From Candidatus Campbelliibacteriota bacterium (GTDB taxonomy: Bacteria > Patescibacteriota > Minisyncoccia > UBA9983), in assembly GCA_003231675.1 (NCBI GenBank), contig QIJB01000048.1:1-17224 (forward strand): 17,224 bases of DNA. Direction: 5' to 3'. The notes under the pieces are model-generated. The model searched no databases, was not told the DNA's origin, and worked only from the letters and a program-made list of their open reading frames with translations. Made by a program: the position numbers and the translations under genes. Every line of letters begins with the position of its first letter. The first letter of the stretch is position 1. Positions 1 to 6,687 of the stretch are shown here, piece by piece.

Positions 1-1
1 G

Positions 2-1831
2 GTGAATGTGGGTCCCACGGGCGGAAAACTCGGTTCCATGCAATTAAAATCTGACGGGCTTGCCATTGGCGGTCTCTTTCAAACATATTCCGACACTTAT
101 CTCGCCACAGGTCTCAACTCCAAAGTCGGCATCGGCACGACACATCCGACATCGGCGCTGGATGTGAGAGGAGGTATGAACGTGGACGGAAAGATAACTG
201 TCAGCACAGGGGCCTCCGTTTCTTATGTTCCCGCTTTGTGGGGGGTTTCCAAGGATGGTCATCTTACAGTTTGCGATTTGCCGACACCGACAGGTAAAAA
301 TTGCAAGAAAAAAGACAGTGTTGGCGGAACGGGCAATTCGGTTGTTTTCGGCGCATCCCTTTGGGTTGGCGGATGGTCTCTCTCTAACGCCGGCAATTTA
401 TACAAATGCGACAACGAGGGAAAATGCCAGAACACTGGAAATAAGACATCGGGTAGAAAAATCTTGGCGATGGCATCTTTTGGCGACAGTCTTTGGCTCG
501 GAGATTCAAGCGGTTATCTTTATAAATGCGACACCGCCGGAACGTGTTCAAATGAAGGAGACAAGGGCGGTTCCATCACCGCGATGACCGCAGATGCCAA
601 TAATCTTTGGATAGGACACGACGGCGGTTCGGTTAAAAAATGCGATGATACAGGATCTTGTGTTCAAGCTTTCGCTTTTGGGAATGTCAGCGCTTTGGCA
701 CTGAATGGGAATACACTCTTTGTTGGGATAAACGGCGATGTCGCGAAAGTAAGACCTTGCGATATAACTACCAAAGTTTGCGGTTCAATTGATTACGGTT
801 CGGCGCATATTACGGCAATGGTCAGTAATTACTACGGTGGTGTTGGCGTAGCCACTTACACTGATCCGACTTACCAATATTGGGATCCAAACTATCCTAG
901 CTTTGGCGGAGATTATTCTGGAGGTGATAATTCTTTTGCTCTGGTTCTTCCTAATGGGTCTCTTGAATATGTAGGGAGTGGTAAAAACATCACTCGTTCA
1001 ATAGTGTTAAGCCCCGATTACACCACATTTCTCGGAGTGACAGACAAGAGTTATAACGCCCCGCAACTGTTTAGTTGTCAGGGTGAAGGAGGGTGTTCAC
1101 AGATTGGCCTAGAGGGACCCCCTGTTTATGGTCTGAACATTTTTGGCAAAGCGGTTCATGCACCGGTAAAGAGTGTAACGATGAGTAATGGGGCTTTGGA
1201 CATTATGGGCGATTTAGGAACGGGTAATGGTAATATAATTATGGGCGGGGCCAATAGTTGGATACTGCACACGCCGGACGACGGGCGGACTGACTTTTTT
1301 ATTGCTCCAAAAACGAATGGGACATGGGACTGGGCGCATGAAGTGAGAATTCAGAATAATGGAACTATGAATGTGAGTGGAAATATGAATGTGGGTGGAA
1401 GTGTGAATGTGGGTGGGTTGCCAGTTGCCGGGAATGATGTTCTATCTAGGGAAACAAGGACATTTATTGGTGGATTAAATATTCCCATTCCTTATGTGAA
1501 TAATTATTCGGGATGGAAATTAATGAAATCGTGGAATTTTGCTATACGAACAATCTCGACAAAAACAATATCTCTCAATTTTCTTTCCAAAAATACTTGC
1601 AATAATGGAGAAATTATATACAAATTGCAAATTGTCAACGGGGCTGAAAATACTGTAAAACTTGCTTGTAATAATAATAATTGGAACTCAGGGACATTCA
1701 ATCTTAAAGTAGATCCGGGGACATTATATACTGGCGCCAAGCTGTATGTTAATGGTAGTAATGTGAATGGGGGGAAATTTGATTTTACTAAACCCTGGAC
1801 TATGTATCTTTATAAAGGCTACTCCTTTTAA
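2..1831 (+). CDS. Large secreted/surface repeat protein, tail-fibre/adhesin-like, C-terminal part (5' partial)
   Basis: This is the end of a larger extracellular or surface protein. The first codons (GTG AAT GTG GGT) copy the NVGG repeat unit seen again at 1366-1419, so codon 1 is probably an internal Val and the gene starts outside the window. Residues 42-57 carry a GIGTT-P-SALDV motif, common in phage tail-fibre and large CPR surface proteins. Residues ~79-365 hold about six repeats of an LWxG strand followed by a CDxxGxC pair (Cys 91/101, 136/142, 176/182, 214/220, 253/260, 359/365), which suggests a disulphide-stapled beta-propeller. Residues 410-475 return to the N-x-G beta-helix style, and 490-609 form a separate beta-rich, Cys-poor end domain. 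No transmembrane segment is visible. A terminator follows. The exact function (adhesion, host attachment) is not identifiable. The coding frame is secure; the role is inferred. Confidence 0.75.
   Translation: MNVGPTGGKLGSMQLKSDGLAIGGLFQTYSDTYLATGLNSKVGIGTTHPTSALDVRGGMNVDGKITVSTGASVSYVPALWGVSKDGHLTVCDLPTPTGKNCKKKDSVGGTGNSVVFGASLWVGGWSLSNAGNLYKCDNEGKCQNTGNKTSGRKILAMASFGDSLWLGDSSGYLYKCDTAGTCSNEGDKGGSITAMTADANNLWIGHDGGSVKKCDDTGSCVQAFAFGNVSALALNGNTLFVGINGDVAKVRPCDITTKVCGSIDYGSAHITAMVSNYYGGVGVATYTDPTYQYWDPNYPSFGGDYSGGDNSFALVLPNGSLEYVGSGKNITRSIVLSPDYTTFLGVTDKSYNAPQLFSCQGEGGCSQIGLEGPPVYGLNIFGKAVHAPVKSVTMSNGALDIMGDLGTGNGNIIMGGANSWILHTPDDGRTDFFIAPKTNGTWDWAHEVRIQNNGTMNVSGNMNVGGSVNVGGLPVAGNDVLSRETRTFIGGLNIPIPYVNNYSGWKLMKSWNFAIRTISTKTISLNFLSKNTCNNGEIIYKLQIVNGAENTVKLACNNNNWNSGTFNLKVDPGTLYTGAKLYVNGSNVNGGKFDFTKPWTMYLYKGYSF
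233..1096 (+). repeat. Degenerate protein-level repeat, LWxG...CDxxGxC units
   Basis: Within the surface protein, units of about 38-45 residues repeat: a hydrophobic LWxG or LFVG strand, a glycine-rich turn, then CDNEGKC, CDTAGTC, CDDTGSC or a variant, then an AMxxx or ALALNG strand. Four central copies (residues ~119-260) are regular. The first (91/101) and last (359/365) are more diverged, and residues 275-350 are a longer, Tyr/Gly-rich interruption. The paired cysteines are five to nine residues apart, which suits local disulphides in an extracytoplasmic propeller. Fold and disulphides are inferred. Confidence 0.6.
1366..1419 (+). repeat. Three tandem 18-bp units encoding MNVxGx
   Basis: Three consecutive 18-base units (1366-1383, 1384-1401, 1402-1419) share the core TGAATGTGRGTGG and encode MNVSGN, MNVGGS and VNVGGL. 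The same core opens the window at base 2, and a diverged MNVDG copy lies near 176. This short-period repeat is typical of beta-helical fibre shafts and could change copy number by slippage. Confidence 0.8.
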
Positions 1832-1951
1832 CTAAAGATAATCATATACTTTTCCCACACAAGAGATCTAAAGGAATGTGGTGGCGAGGGACTGGGAATT
1901 TGTCGGTAAGATGAAATATAATCATCTCTATTATATTCATAAACTAACATT

Positions 1952-1977
1952 AAAAAACCGCCTCTCGGCGGTTTTTT
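1952..1977 (+). terminator. Rho-independent terminator after the surface-protein gene
   Basis: A five-base-pair GC stem (CCGCC 1958-1962, GGCGG 1967-1971) with TCTC loop is flanked by A6 on the left and T6 on the right, so it can work in both directions. A weaker AT-rich imperfect hairpin lies just upstream (1911-1940). Confidence 0.9.
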
Positions 1978-2223
1978 GATTGCTGGCATCCATCATCCAC
2001 CGACAACCGTTGTCGGTGGAACACGACATGGCTTTCATACGGCCAAGTTACCTTGTTTTGCGCGGACCTTTTTAACAGAGGTTCTCAACATTGCGGAATG
2101 AAATCCGATAAGTTAGAATAAAGAAACTTTTTGTTTTTACCGGCGAATTTTTGACGGTTTGCCATTCGGTGGACAATAGAGAGTGTTAATAATTTTGGCG
2201 TTATAAAAACACGATAATAATAT
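1978..2223. other. Intergenic spacer with hairpins, no gene; pyk leader
   Basis: No convincing ORF is present in this spacer, and none in the rest of the gap back to 1832. An 11-bp perfect stem with a CCG loop lies at 1996-2020 (arms 1996-2006 and 2010-2020) and has no T tract. Two small hairpins follow: GGACCT 2064-2069 with AGGTTC 2079-2084 (one wobble pair), and CGGA 2094-2097 with TCCG 2104-2107. A possible but weak pyk promoter is TTGACG at 2151-2156 with an ACAATA-like -10 at 2173-2178. The pyk start has no Shine-Dalgarno. No tRNA was recognised. Confidence 0.5.
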
Positions 2224-3636
2224 ATGTTAAAAAAAATAAAGATTGTCGCCACTATCGGGCCGGCGACGGACAACAGAGAAACCATTGAGAGAATGGTGGA
2301 GGCCGGGATGAATGTCGTCCGGCTTAATTTTTCGCATGGAGATTACTCCGAACACTTGAACCGCGTAAAACTGACAAGGCTCGCCTCGGAAAAATTCGGC
2401 AGGCCTATAGGAATATTACAAGACCTTTCCGGACCCAAAATAAGAATAGGGGATTTTAAGGACGGGAGTATTGTCTTAAAGAAAGGACAGTCATTTATTT
2501 TAACCGCTCAAAAATGCGTTGGCGACGCCGGAAAAGTTTTTGTAAACTATAAAAACCTTCCCTTAGAGGTAAAAAAAGGGAGCGTTATAATGCTTAATGA
2601 CGGGAAAAATAAATTAGTTGTTGAGAAAATATCGGGAAGAGATATTTATTGCAGGGTTTTAATCGGGGGGGAAATCAAAGGCAGAAGGGGGGTGAATATT
2701 CCCGGGGCTTATTTGAAAATTTCCGCCTTAACGCCGAAAGACAGACGCGACATTAAATTCGGCATTGAGAATGATGTTGATTTTATGGCGATATCGTTTG
2801 TGAGAACCGCCAAGGATATTTTTAGTCTGAAAAAAATATTGAAAGCGAGCGGCGCGGATATTCATATTATCGCCAAGATAGAAACCAAAGAGGCCATAGA
2901 CAATATTGACGAAATCATTAAAGCGACGGACGGGATAATGGTGGCGAGAGGTGATTTGGCGGTTGAGGTTTCCGCGGAAAAAGTGCCGATTCTGCAAAAA
3001 ATGATAATAAAGAAATGCAACGTTGCCGGCAAGCCGGTAATCACAGCCACTCAAATGCTTGAGTCAATGATTAAAAACCCGGTTCCGACAAGGGCGGAGG
3101 TGAGTGATGTTGCAAATGCCGTATTTGACGGGGCGGACGCGGTAATGCTTTCCGAAGAAACGACTCTGGGCGACTATGCGGTTAAGGCGGTTGAATTGAT
3201 GAGCAGCGTCGCGCGTTACGCGGAAGAAAATTTTGACTATGGAGAAATAATTGAACACGGGAATCCTTTTGCAAAATCGGTCGCCGATTCAATAAGTTAT
3301 TCAATAGCCAGTATTTGCCGAAACATTGACGCCAAAGCGATAGTCGCTTTGACCGAATCCGGTTTCACCGCGAGAATGATTTCAAGATACAAGCCGAAGC
3401 GTTCAATCCTCGCCCTTACGCCAAATAAAAAAACATTTGAACGCTTATCCTTGAGTTTCGGATGTTATCCCAGACTTATAAAAAATTTCAGAAATCTTGA
3501 AGAAGTCGTGGAGACGGCGAAAAAAATGGCCGTTGAAAATAAAATGGCGAAAAAAGGAGACAAAATAGTGATTGCCGCCGGCATTCCGTTCGGAGCGTCT
3601 GGCACCACCAACCTTTTGCTTGTTCAAAAAATATAA
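2224..3636 (+). CDS. pyk: Pyruvate kinase
   Basis: Catalyses the last step of glycolysis in the cytoplasm, phosphoenolpyruvate plus ADP to pyruvate plus ATP. At 470 residues it is full length for a bacterial enzyme. Visible signatures are the N-terminal ATIGPAT and RLNFSHGD blocks (residues 9-40), IAKIE (216-220) with the catalytic Lys, MVARGDLAVE (239-248) and TATQMLESM (274-282). The B domain spans about 70-165 and the C-terminal domain 345-470. In DLSGPKIR, Lys72 occupies the position that is Glu in the K+-dependent rabbit enzyme; Lys there is associated in the literature with K+-independent pyruvate kinases such as E. coli PykA, so K+ independence is predicted. MLSEET replaces the usual MLSGET. 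The ATG at 2224 follows an A/T-rich leader with no Shine-Dalgarno. It is flanked by its own spacer and by the cold-shock promoter, so it is probably monocistronic. Confidence 0.96.
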   Translation: MLKKIKIVATIGPATDNRETIERMVEAGMNVVRLNFSHGDYSEHLNRVKLTRLASEKFGRPIGILQDLSGPKIRIGDFKDGSIVLKKGQSFILTAQKCVGDAGKVFVNYKNLPLEVKKGSVIMLNDGKNKLVVEKISGRDIYCRVLIGGEIKGRRGVNIPGAYLKISALTPKDRRDIKFGIENDVDFMAISFVRTAKDIFSLKKILKASGADIHIIAKIETKEAIDNIDEIIKATDGIMVARGDLAVEVSAEKVPILQKMIIKKCNVAGKPVITATQMLESMIKNPVPTRAEVSDVANAVFDGADAVMLSEETTLGDYAVKAVELMSSVARYAEENFDYGEIIEHGNPFAKSVADSISYSIASICRNIDAKAIVALTESGFTARMISRYKPKRSILALTPNKKTFERLSLSFGCYPRLIKNFRNLEEVVETAKKMAVENKMAKKGDKIVIAAGIPFGASGTTNLLLVQKI

Positions 3637-3648
3637 CCGCCCAATGTA

Positions 3649-3677
3649 TTGACATTTACATTTGAGCATAGTAATAT
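3649..3677 (+). promoter_or_regulatory. Consensus-like sigma70 promoter of the cold-shock gene
   Basis: TTGACA (3649-3654), a 17-base spacer and TAATAT (3672-3677) form a nearly ideal housekeeping promoter, starting 12 bases after the pyk stop codon. The predicted transcript starts near 3684 and leaves an untranslated leader of almost 90 bases before the cold-shock start. Long leaders are typical of cspA-type genes, but no conserved cold-box element was recognised. Confidence 0.8.
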
Positions 3678-3771
3678 GGAAGCAATCAAATCGGAGCTGT
3701 TAGAGGAATAGGTCGTCGCAGTGTCCAAGGTTTGAGTTTTTATTGGCTTATTTCTCTAATCACACAAAAAT

Positions 3772-3975
3772 ATGCAAGAAGGAACTATCGCCAGGCTCAC
3801 GGATCGCGGGTTTGGTTTCATTGCCGTTGAAGGCTCTGATAGCGATGTTTTTTTCCACGCCAGAGAACTTAAGAACGTCCAGTACGACGATCTTAAAGAA
3901 GGCGACAAAGTTACGTTTGAGTTGGTTGACGGACCGAAAGGACCGAACGCCGTGAACGTTAACCGAGTGGAATAA
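3772..3975 (+). CDS. Cold-shock domain protein (CspA family)
   Basis: A 67-residue single-domain nucleic-acid-binding protein. The five-strand OB fold is recognisable from RGFGFI (RNP1, residues 12-17), DVFFH (RNP2, 25-29), the EGDKVTFE strand (43-50) and the C-terminal AVNV strand. The family binds single-stranded RNA and DNA and acts as an RNA chaperone. Length is normal. The ATG at 3772 aligns with the family N terminus; an ATG-initiated overlapping frame beginning at 3743 has no such similarity. No Shine-Dalgarno is present: the sequence before ATG is CACAAAAAT. It has its own promoter and terminator, so it is monocistronic. Confidence 0.95.
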   Translation: MQEGTIARLTDRGFGFIAVEGSDSDVFFHARELKNVQYDDLKEGDKVTFELVDGPKGPNAVNVNRVE

Positions 3976-3994
3976 CACAACAGCAACTTTAAGC

Positions 3995-4022
3995 AAAAAA
4001 TCCCGAATGTTCGGGATTTTTT
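3995..4022 (+). terminator. Rho-independent terminator after the cold-shock gene
   Basis: The stem TCCCGA (4001-4006) pairs with TCGGGA (4011-4016) around ATGT, preceded by A6 and followed by T6 then GTTT. It is probably bidirectional. Confidence 0.9.
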
Positions 4023-4037
4023 GTTTACGACGATATT

Positions 4038-4046
4038 TGCTATAAT
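4038..4046 (+). promoter_or_regulatory. Extended -10 promoter of the Zn/Cd ATPase gene
   Basis: TGC followed by TATAAT (4041-4046) is an extended -10 element without a good -35. The ATG lies only 16 bases after the -10, so transcription should start about ten bases before the start codon, giving a nearly leaderless mRNA. This is inferred from spacing. Confidence 0.65.
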
Positions 4047-4062
4047 ATAATTTAAGTTTGTA

Positions 4063-5961
4063 ATGAAAAAAATAATTTCCATTTGGAAGTGGAATTGGGA
4101 TTGGGAAAAGATTCTGACCGGCGTTTCAGGAGCGGCTCTTTTGGTCGGACTGTTTTTTTCTTGGGTGATGAAGGACCCGGTCTCCGCCGGGATTTTTTAT
4201 TATATTTCAATTTTCTTGGGCGGTTATTTCGTTTTCGCCGGAGCGGTCAAGGGAATTCTCAAACAAAGATTTCTGAACATAAATTTTCTGGTGGTCGTGG
4301 CGGCGATGGGAGCCGTTTACATCAACCAACTGGGGGAGGCCGCCGCCGTGGTTTTTTTCTTTTCTCTGGCGGAGGCGTTTGAAGAATTCGGCATTGAACG
4401 GTCGCGAAGAGCCGTTGAAACGCTTCTTAAAAAATCACCTCAAACCGCCATCTTGGAGAGCGGTGAAGAGGTTCCCGTTGAAAAAGTGAAAGTGGGGGAC
4501 ATCGTCATCGTTCGTCCCGGAGATCTTATTCCAATGGACGGGAAAATTGTCAAAGGATTTTCTTCCGTGGACGAAGCGGCGATTACCGGCGAGTCCATTC
4601 CGAAAGACAAGCATGAAGGCGACACGGTTTTCGCAGGAACTCTCAATCGGAACGGATATTTGGAGATTGAAACCGCGAAGGAAAGCGGAAATTCCACTTT
4701 TTCAAAAATAATCAAAATGGTTAAGGCGGCGCAAAAATCGCGCGCTTCTTCGCAGACATTCATTGATATTTTCGCCAAATATTACACGCCTTCCGTGGTT
4801 GTCGGAGCCGCTCTGATTGCCTCCGTTCCACCCCTGTTTTTCGGCGGGGTTTTTTCCGATTGGATGTATCGCGCTTTGGTGCTTTTGGTTATTTCTTGTC
4901 CGTGCGCTCTGGTTATCTCCACTCCCGTTTCCATCGCCTCGGCGATAGGCGGCGCCTCGCGGAAGGGGGTGCTTGTCAAAGGTGGCAAATATCTTGAGCT
5001 TCTCGGGAAAATAAAAGCGGTCGCTTTTGACAAAACAAGGACACTCACACTCGGGGAACCTTACATTTCTGACATAGCCGTTTTTAACGGTTTTTCCGAA
5101 GAAGATGTCATCGCCGACGCCGCCGGCATAGAAAAATTTTCTTCTCACCCTCTCTCAAAAAGTATTTTGGATTTTGCCCAGAAAAACGGAATTACAGCTC
5201 ATCTTATGGATAAATATGAACATGTTGCCGGAAAGGGGGGCAAGGCGACATGTTCAGTTTGCAATGATATTGAACACTGCATAGGCAATTTGAAACTTAT
5301 TCAGCCTGACGGAAAATTAGAGAGCGAGGCTTTTGAGAAGACGGAAAAATTTGAGAAGGAGGGGAAGACAGTCGTTCTCGTAAACGAAGGGGGGAAACTG
5401 ATGGGCGCCTTGGCGATATCAGACAGATTGAGACCCGAGGCGGCTTTGGCGGTGGGAAAACTGGCGCGGATGGGCGTTGATTCCGTCATACTCACCGGAG
5501 ACAATCCTCGCGCCGCCGATTTTGTGGCGCGGGAGACTGGCATCAAGGAAGTTTACGCTTCATTATTACCGGACGAGAAATTGCAACAAATAGAGAAACT
5601 GAAAAAAAAGTTCACTTTTGTGGCGATGGTCGGCGATGGCGTGAATGACGCTCCTTCGTTGGTGGCGTCAACTGTCGGAATTGCCATGGCGGTTGGAGGT
5701 TCGGATGTGGCGATTGAAACGGCGGATGTCGCCCTAATGAACGGCAACTTGCTTAATATTCCCTATATGATAAAACTTGGCAAGAAAAGTTTGAAAACAA
5801 TCAAGTGGAATATCGGCGCCGCCCTCGCCGTGAAGGTGGTTTTCCTTGTCGGAGCGGTTTTCGGTTTTCCGTTCGCTCGCCTTGAATACGCCATCGGCGC
5901 CGATTCCGGGATTGCCATTCTTGTTATTTTGAACAGTTTAAGAATGTTCAATGTTAAATGA
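4063..5961 (+). CDS. zntA: Heavy-metal P1B-type ATPase, Zn/Cd/Pb (ZntA/CadA-like) exporter
   Basis: A 632-residue integral membrane pump expected to expel divalent soft metals using ATP. There is no N-terminal HMA domain; the first membrane helix begins near residue 17. Visible features are TGES (175-178) in the actuator domain, CPC (279-281) in TM6, the phosphorylation motif at D323, HP (362-363), GDGVND (524-529), Lys591 in TM7 and Asp614 in TM8 (ADSG). CPC with the TM7 Lys and TM8 Asp matches the ZntA-type P1B-2 group, not copper pumps. Two oddities stand out. The normally invariant DKTGT reads DKTRT, with Arg326 encoded by AGG at 5038-5040. The nucleotide-binding domain also has a Cys cluster (C397, C400, C406, next to H405). 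It has its own promoter and ends in TGA. Specificity is inferred from motifs; activity is uncertain because of the Arg. Confidence 0.9.
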   Translation: MKKIISIWKWNWDWEKILTGVSGAALLVGLFFSWVMKDPVSAGIFYYISIFLGGYFVFAGAVKGILKQRFLNINFLVVVAAMGAVYINQLGEAAAVVFFFSLAEAFEEFGIERSRRAVETLLKKSPQTAILESGEEVPVEKVKVGDIVIVRPGDLIPMDGKIVKGFSSVDEAAITGESIPKDKHEGDTVFAGTLNRNGYLEIETAKESGNSTFSKIIKMVKAAQKSRASSQTFIDIFAKYYTPSVVVGAALIASVPPLFFGGVFSDWMYRALVLLVISCPCALVISTPVSIASAIGGASRKGVLVKGGKYLELLGKIKAVAFDKTRTLTLGEPYISDIAVFNGFSEEDVIADAAGIEKFSSHPLSKSILDFAQKNGITAHLMDKYEHVAGKGGKATCSVCNDIEHCIGNLKLIQPDGKLESEAFEKTEKFEKEGKTVVLVNEGGKLMGALAISDRLRPEAALAVGKLARMGVDSVILTGDNPRAADFVARETGIKEVYASLLPDEKLQQIEKLKKKFTFVAMVGDGVNDAPSLVASTVGIAMAVGGSDVAIETADVALMNGNLLNIPYMIKLGKKSLKTIKWNIGAALAVKVVFLVGAVFGFPFARLEYAIGADSGIAILVILNSLRMFNVK

Positions 5962-6021
5962 CTCGGCAAAAAATGACACGCATGTCCGGTTATCCGCTAA
6001 TGTTTTTTGACACCTGGGTGA

Positions 6022-6038
6022 ATACCCCACAGGGGTGT
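6022..6038. promoter_or_regulatory. Probable CsoR-type operator upstream of the DUF1573 operon
   Basis: TACCCC-ACA-GGGGTG (6023-6036) is a near-palindrome with the same core and 3-base centre as the operator in front of csoR (7781-7809). Pseudo-palindromes with C-rich and G-rich half-sites are typical of CsoR/RcnR-family binding sites. It lies just upstream of the -35 of the next promoter (centre about 53 bases before the predicted start). An outer GACACC/GGTGTC repeat (6009-6014, 6034-6039) overlaps it. Confidence 0.65.
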
Positions 6039-6049
6039 CTTAAAAAACT

Positions 6050-6076
6050 TTGCAAATATTTTTTTTCTGTTATAAT
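6050..6076 (+). promoter_or_regulatory. Promoter of the DUF1573/ccdA-like operon
   Basis: TGT-TATAAT (6068-6076) is an extended -10. TTGCAA (6050-6055) is a possible -35 at a short 15-base spacing. Both directly follow the CsoR-like operator. Confidence 0.65.
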
Positions 6077-6083
6077 GGCTGGA

Positions 6084-6146
6084 GCGTCAAAATGACGCGA
6101 GAAAATGAAAGGGCGAATCTTTAATAAAATAATAAAATAATAAAAT
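6084..6146 (+). promoter_or_regulatory. 5' leader with hairpin and triple AATAAAAT repeat
   Basis: The predicted transcript begins near a perfect 6-bp hairpin (GCGTCA 6084-6089, TGACGC 6093-6098), which could protect the mRNA 5' end. The leader ends in three exact AATAAAAT copies (6123-6130, 6131-6138, 6139-6146) touching the start codon. There is no Shine-Dalgarno, so initiation probably relies on the unstructured A/T-rich tract. Confidence 0.5.
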
Positions 6147-6671
6147 ATGAAAGAAAAAAATAAAACTTTGCTCATAGCCGTTATTGGAGCTGTTTTTTTG
6201 GTGGGAGGCGCTATTTGGGCGTCAAGCGCTTCAGGAAACAAGACAGCCTTGGCGCCTGTCAAGAAAGCGCCTGTCGTTGAGAGTTCTCTTTCCATCTTAA
6301 AAAATGATTGGGACTTCGGAGAAGTTTCAATGAAGAACGGGGATGTTACCCATAACTTTGAGGTCAAAAATGAGGGAACGAAACCCATTGTCATTGATAA
6401 GGTTTTTGCCTCTTGTATGTGCACAACCGCAATGATTAAAGACGCCTCGGGAAAAGAGTATGGTAAATTCGGCATGCCGGGACATGGCTTGCCTTCAGCG
6501 ACGGATATAGTAATCGCTCCTGGGGAAACCGCCACGGTTGAAGCAATCTTCAATCCGGCGGCTCACGGTCCGGCGGGAGTCGGCTTGGCGAGAAGATCAA
6601 TCTATCTTGAAACAAATTCATCCGTTTCCCCGAGAGTTGAGGTAAGATTCAGTGCGGTGGTATCCAGATAA
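6147..6671 (+). CDS. Membrane-anchored DUF1573 family protein with CxC motif
   Basis: A 174-residue protein with a short basic N terminus, one signal-anchor helix (residues ~8-25) and an extracytoplasmic Ig-like beta domain. The DUF1573 signature is clear: WDFGEV (55-60), HNFEVKNEGTKP (69-80) and SCMCT (89-93), in place of the family's CGCT. Cys90 and Cys92, with nearby Met110 and His113 in GMPGHG and His140, could form a soft-metal or redox site; this is inferred, because DUF1573 has no established biochemical role. It heads a two-gene unit with a CcdA/DsbD-like protein 16 bases downstream and a CsoR-like operator upstream. An extracytoplasmic thiol protein kept reduced by the membrane carrier would fit. 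The start ATG is set by the repeat-rich leader and the signal-anchor. Confidence 0.8.
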   Translation: MKEKNKTLLIAVIGAVFLVGGAIWASSASGNKTALAPVKKAPVVESSLSILKNDWDFGEVSMKNGDVTHNFEVKNEGTKPIVIDKVFASCMCTTAMIKDASGKEYGKFGMPGHGLPSATDIVIAPGETATVEAIFNPAAHGPAGVGLARRSIYLETNSSVSPRVEVRFSAVVSR

Positions 6672-6687
6672 AAAACATAAAAAATAA

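Noticed and set aside
1366..1419. Short direct repeats that might suggest a CRISPR array
   Set aside because: The units are contiguous, in frame and coding (MNVxGx), with no spacers.
4702..5148. Antisense ORF of 148 codons within the Zn/Cd ATPase
   Set aside because: It is a shadow of the conserved ATPase frame without recognisable motifs.
5959..5961. Possible TGA recoding as in some CPR lineages
   Set aside because: TGA ends zntA, the first CcdA-like gene and cfa at expected family lengths, and intact genes contain no in-frame TGA.
5973..6095. Short + strand ORF of 40 codons between zntA and the DUF1573 gene
   Set aside because: It runs through the predicted operator and promoter and shows no domain-like features.
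5990..6553. Long antisense ORF (187 codons) over the DUF1573 gene and its promoter
   Set aside because: Composition is that of a reading-frame shadow and no motif was recognised; the sense gene is well supported.
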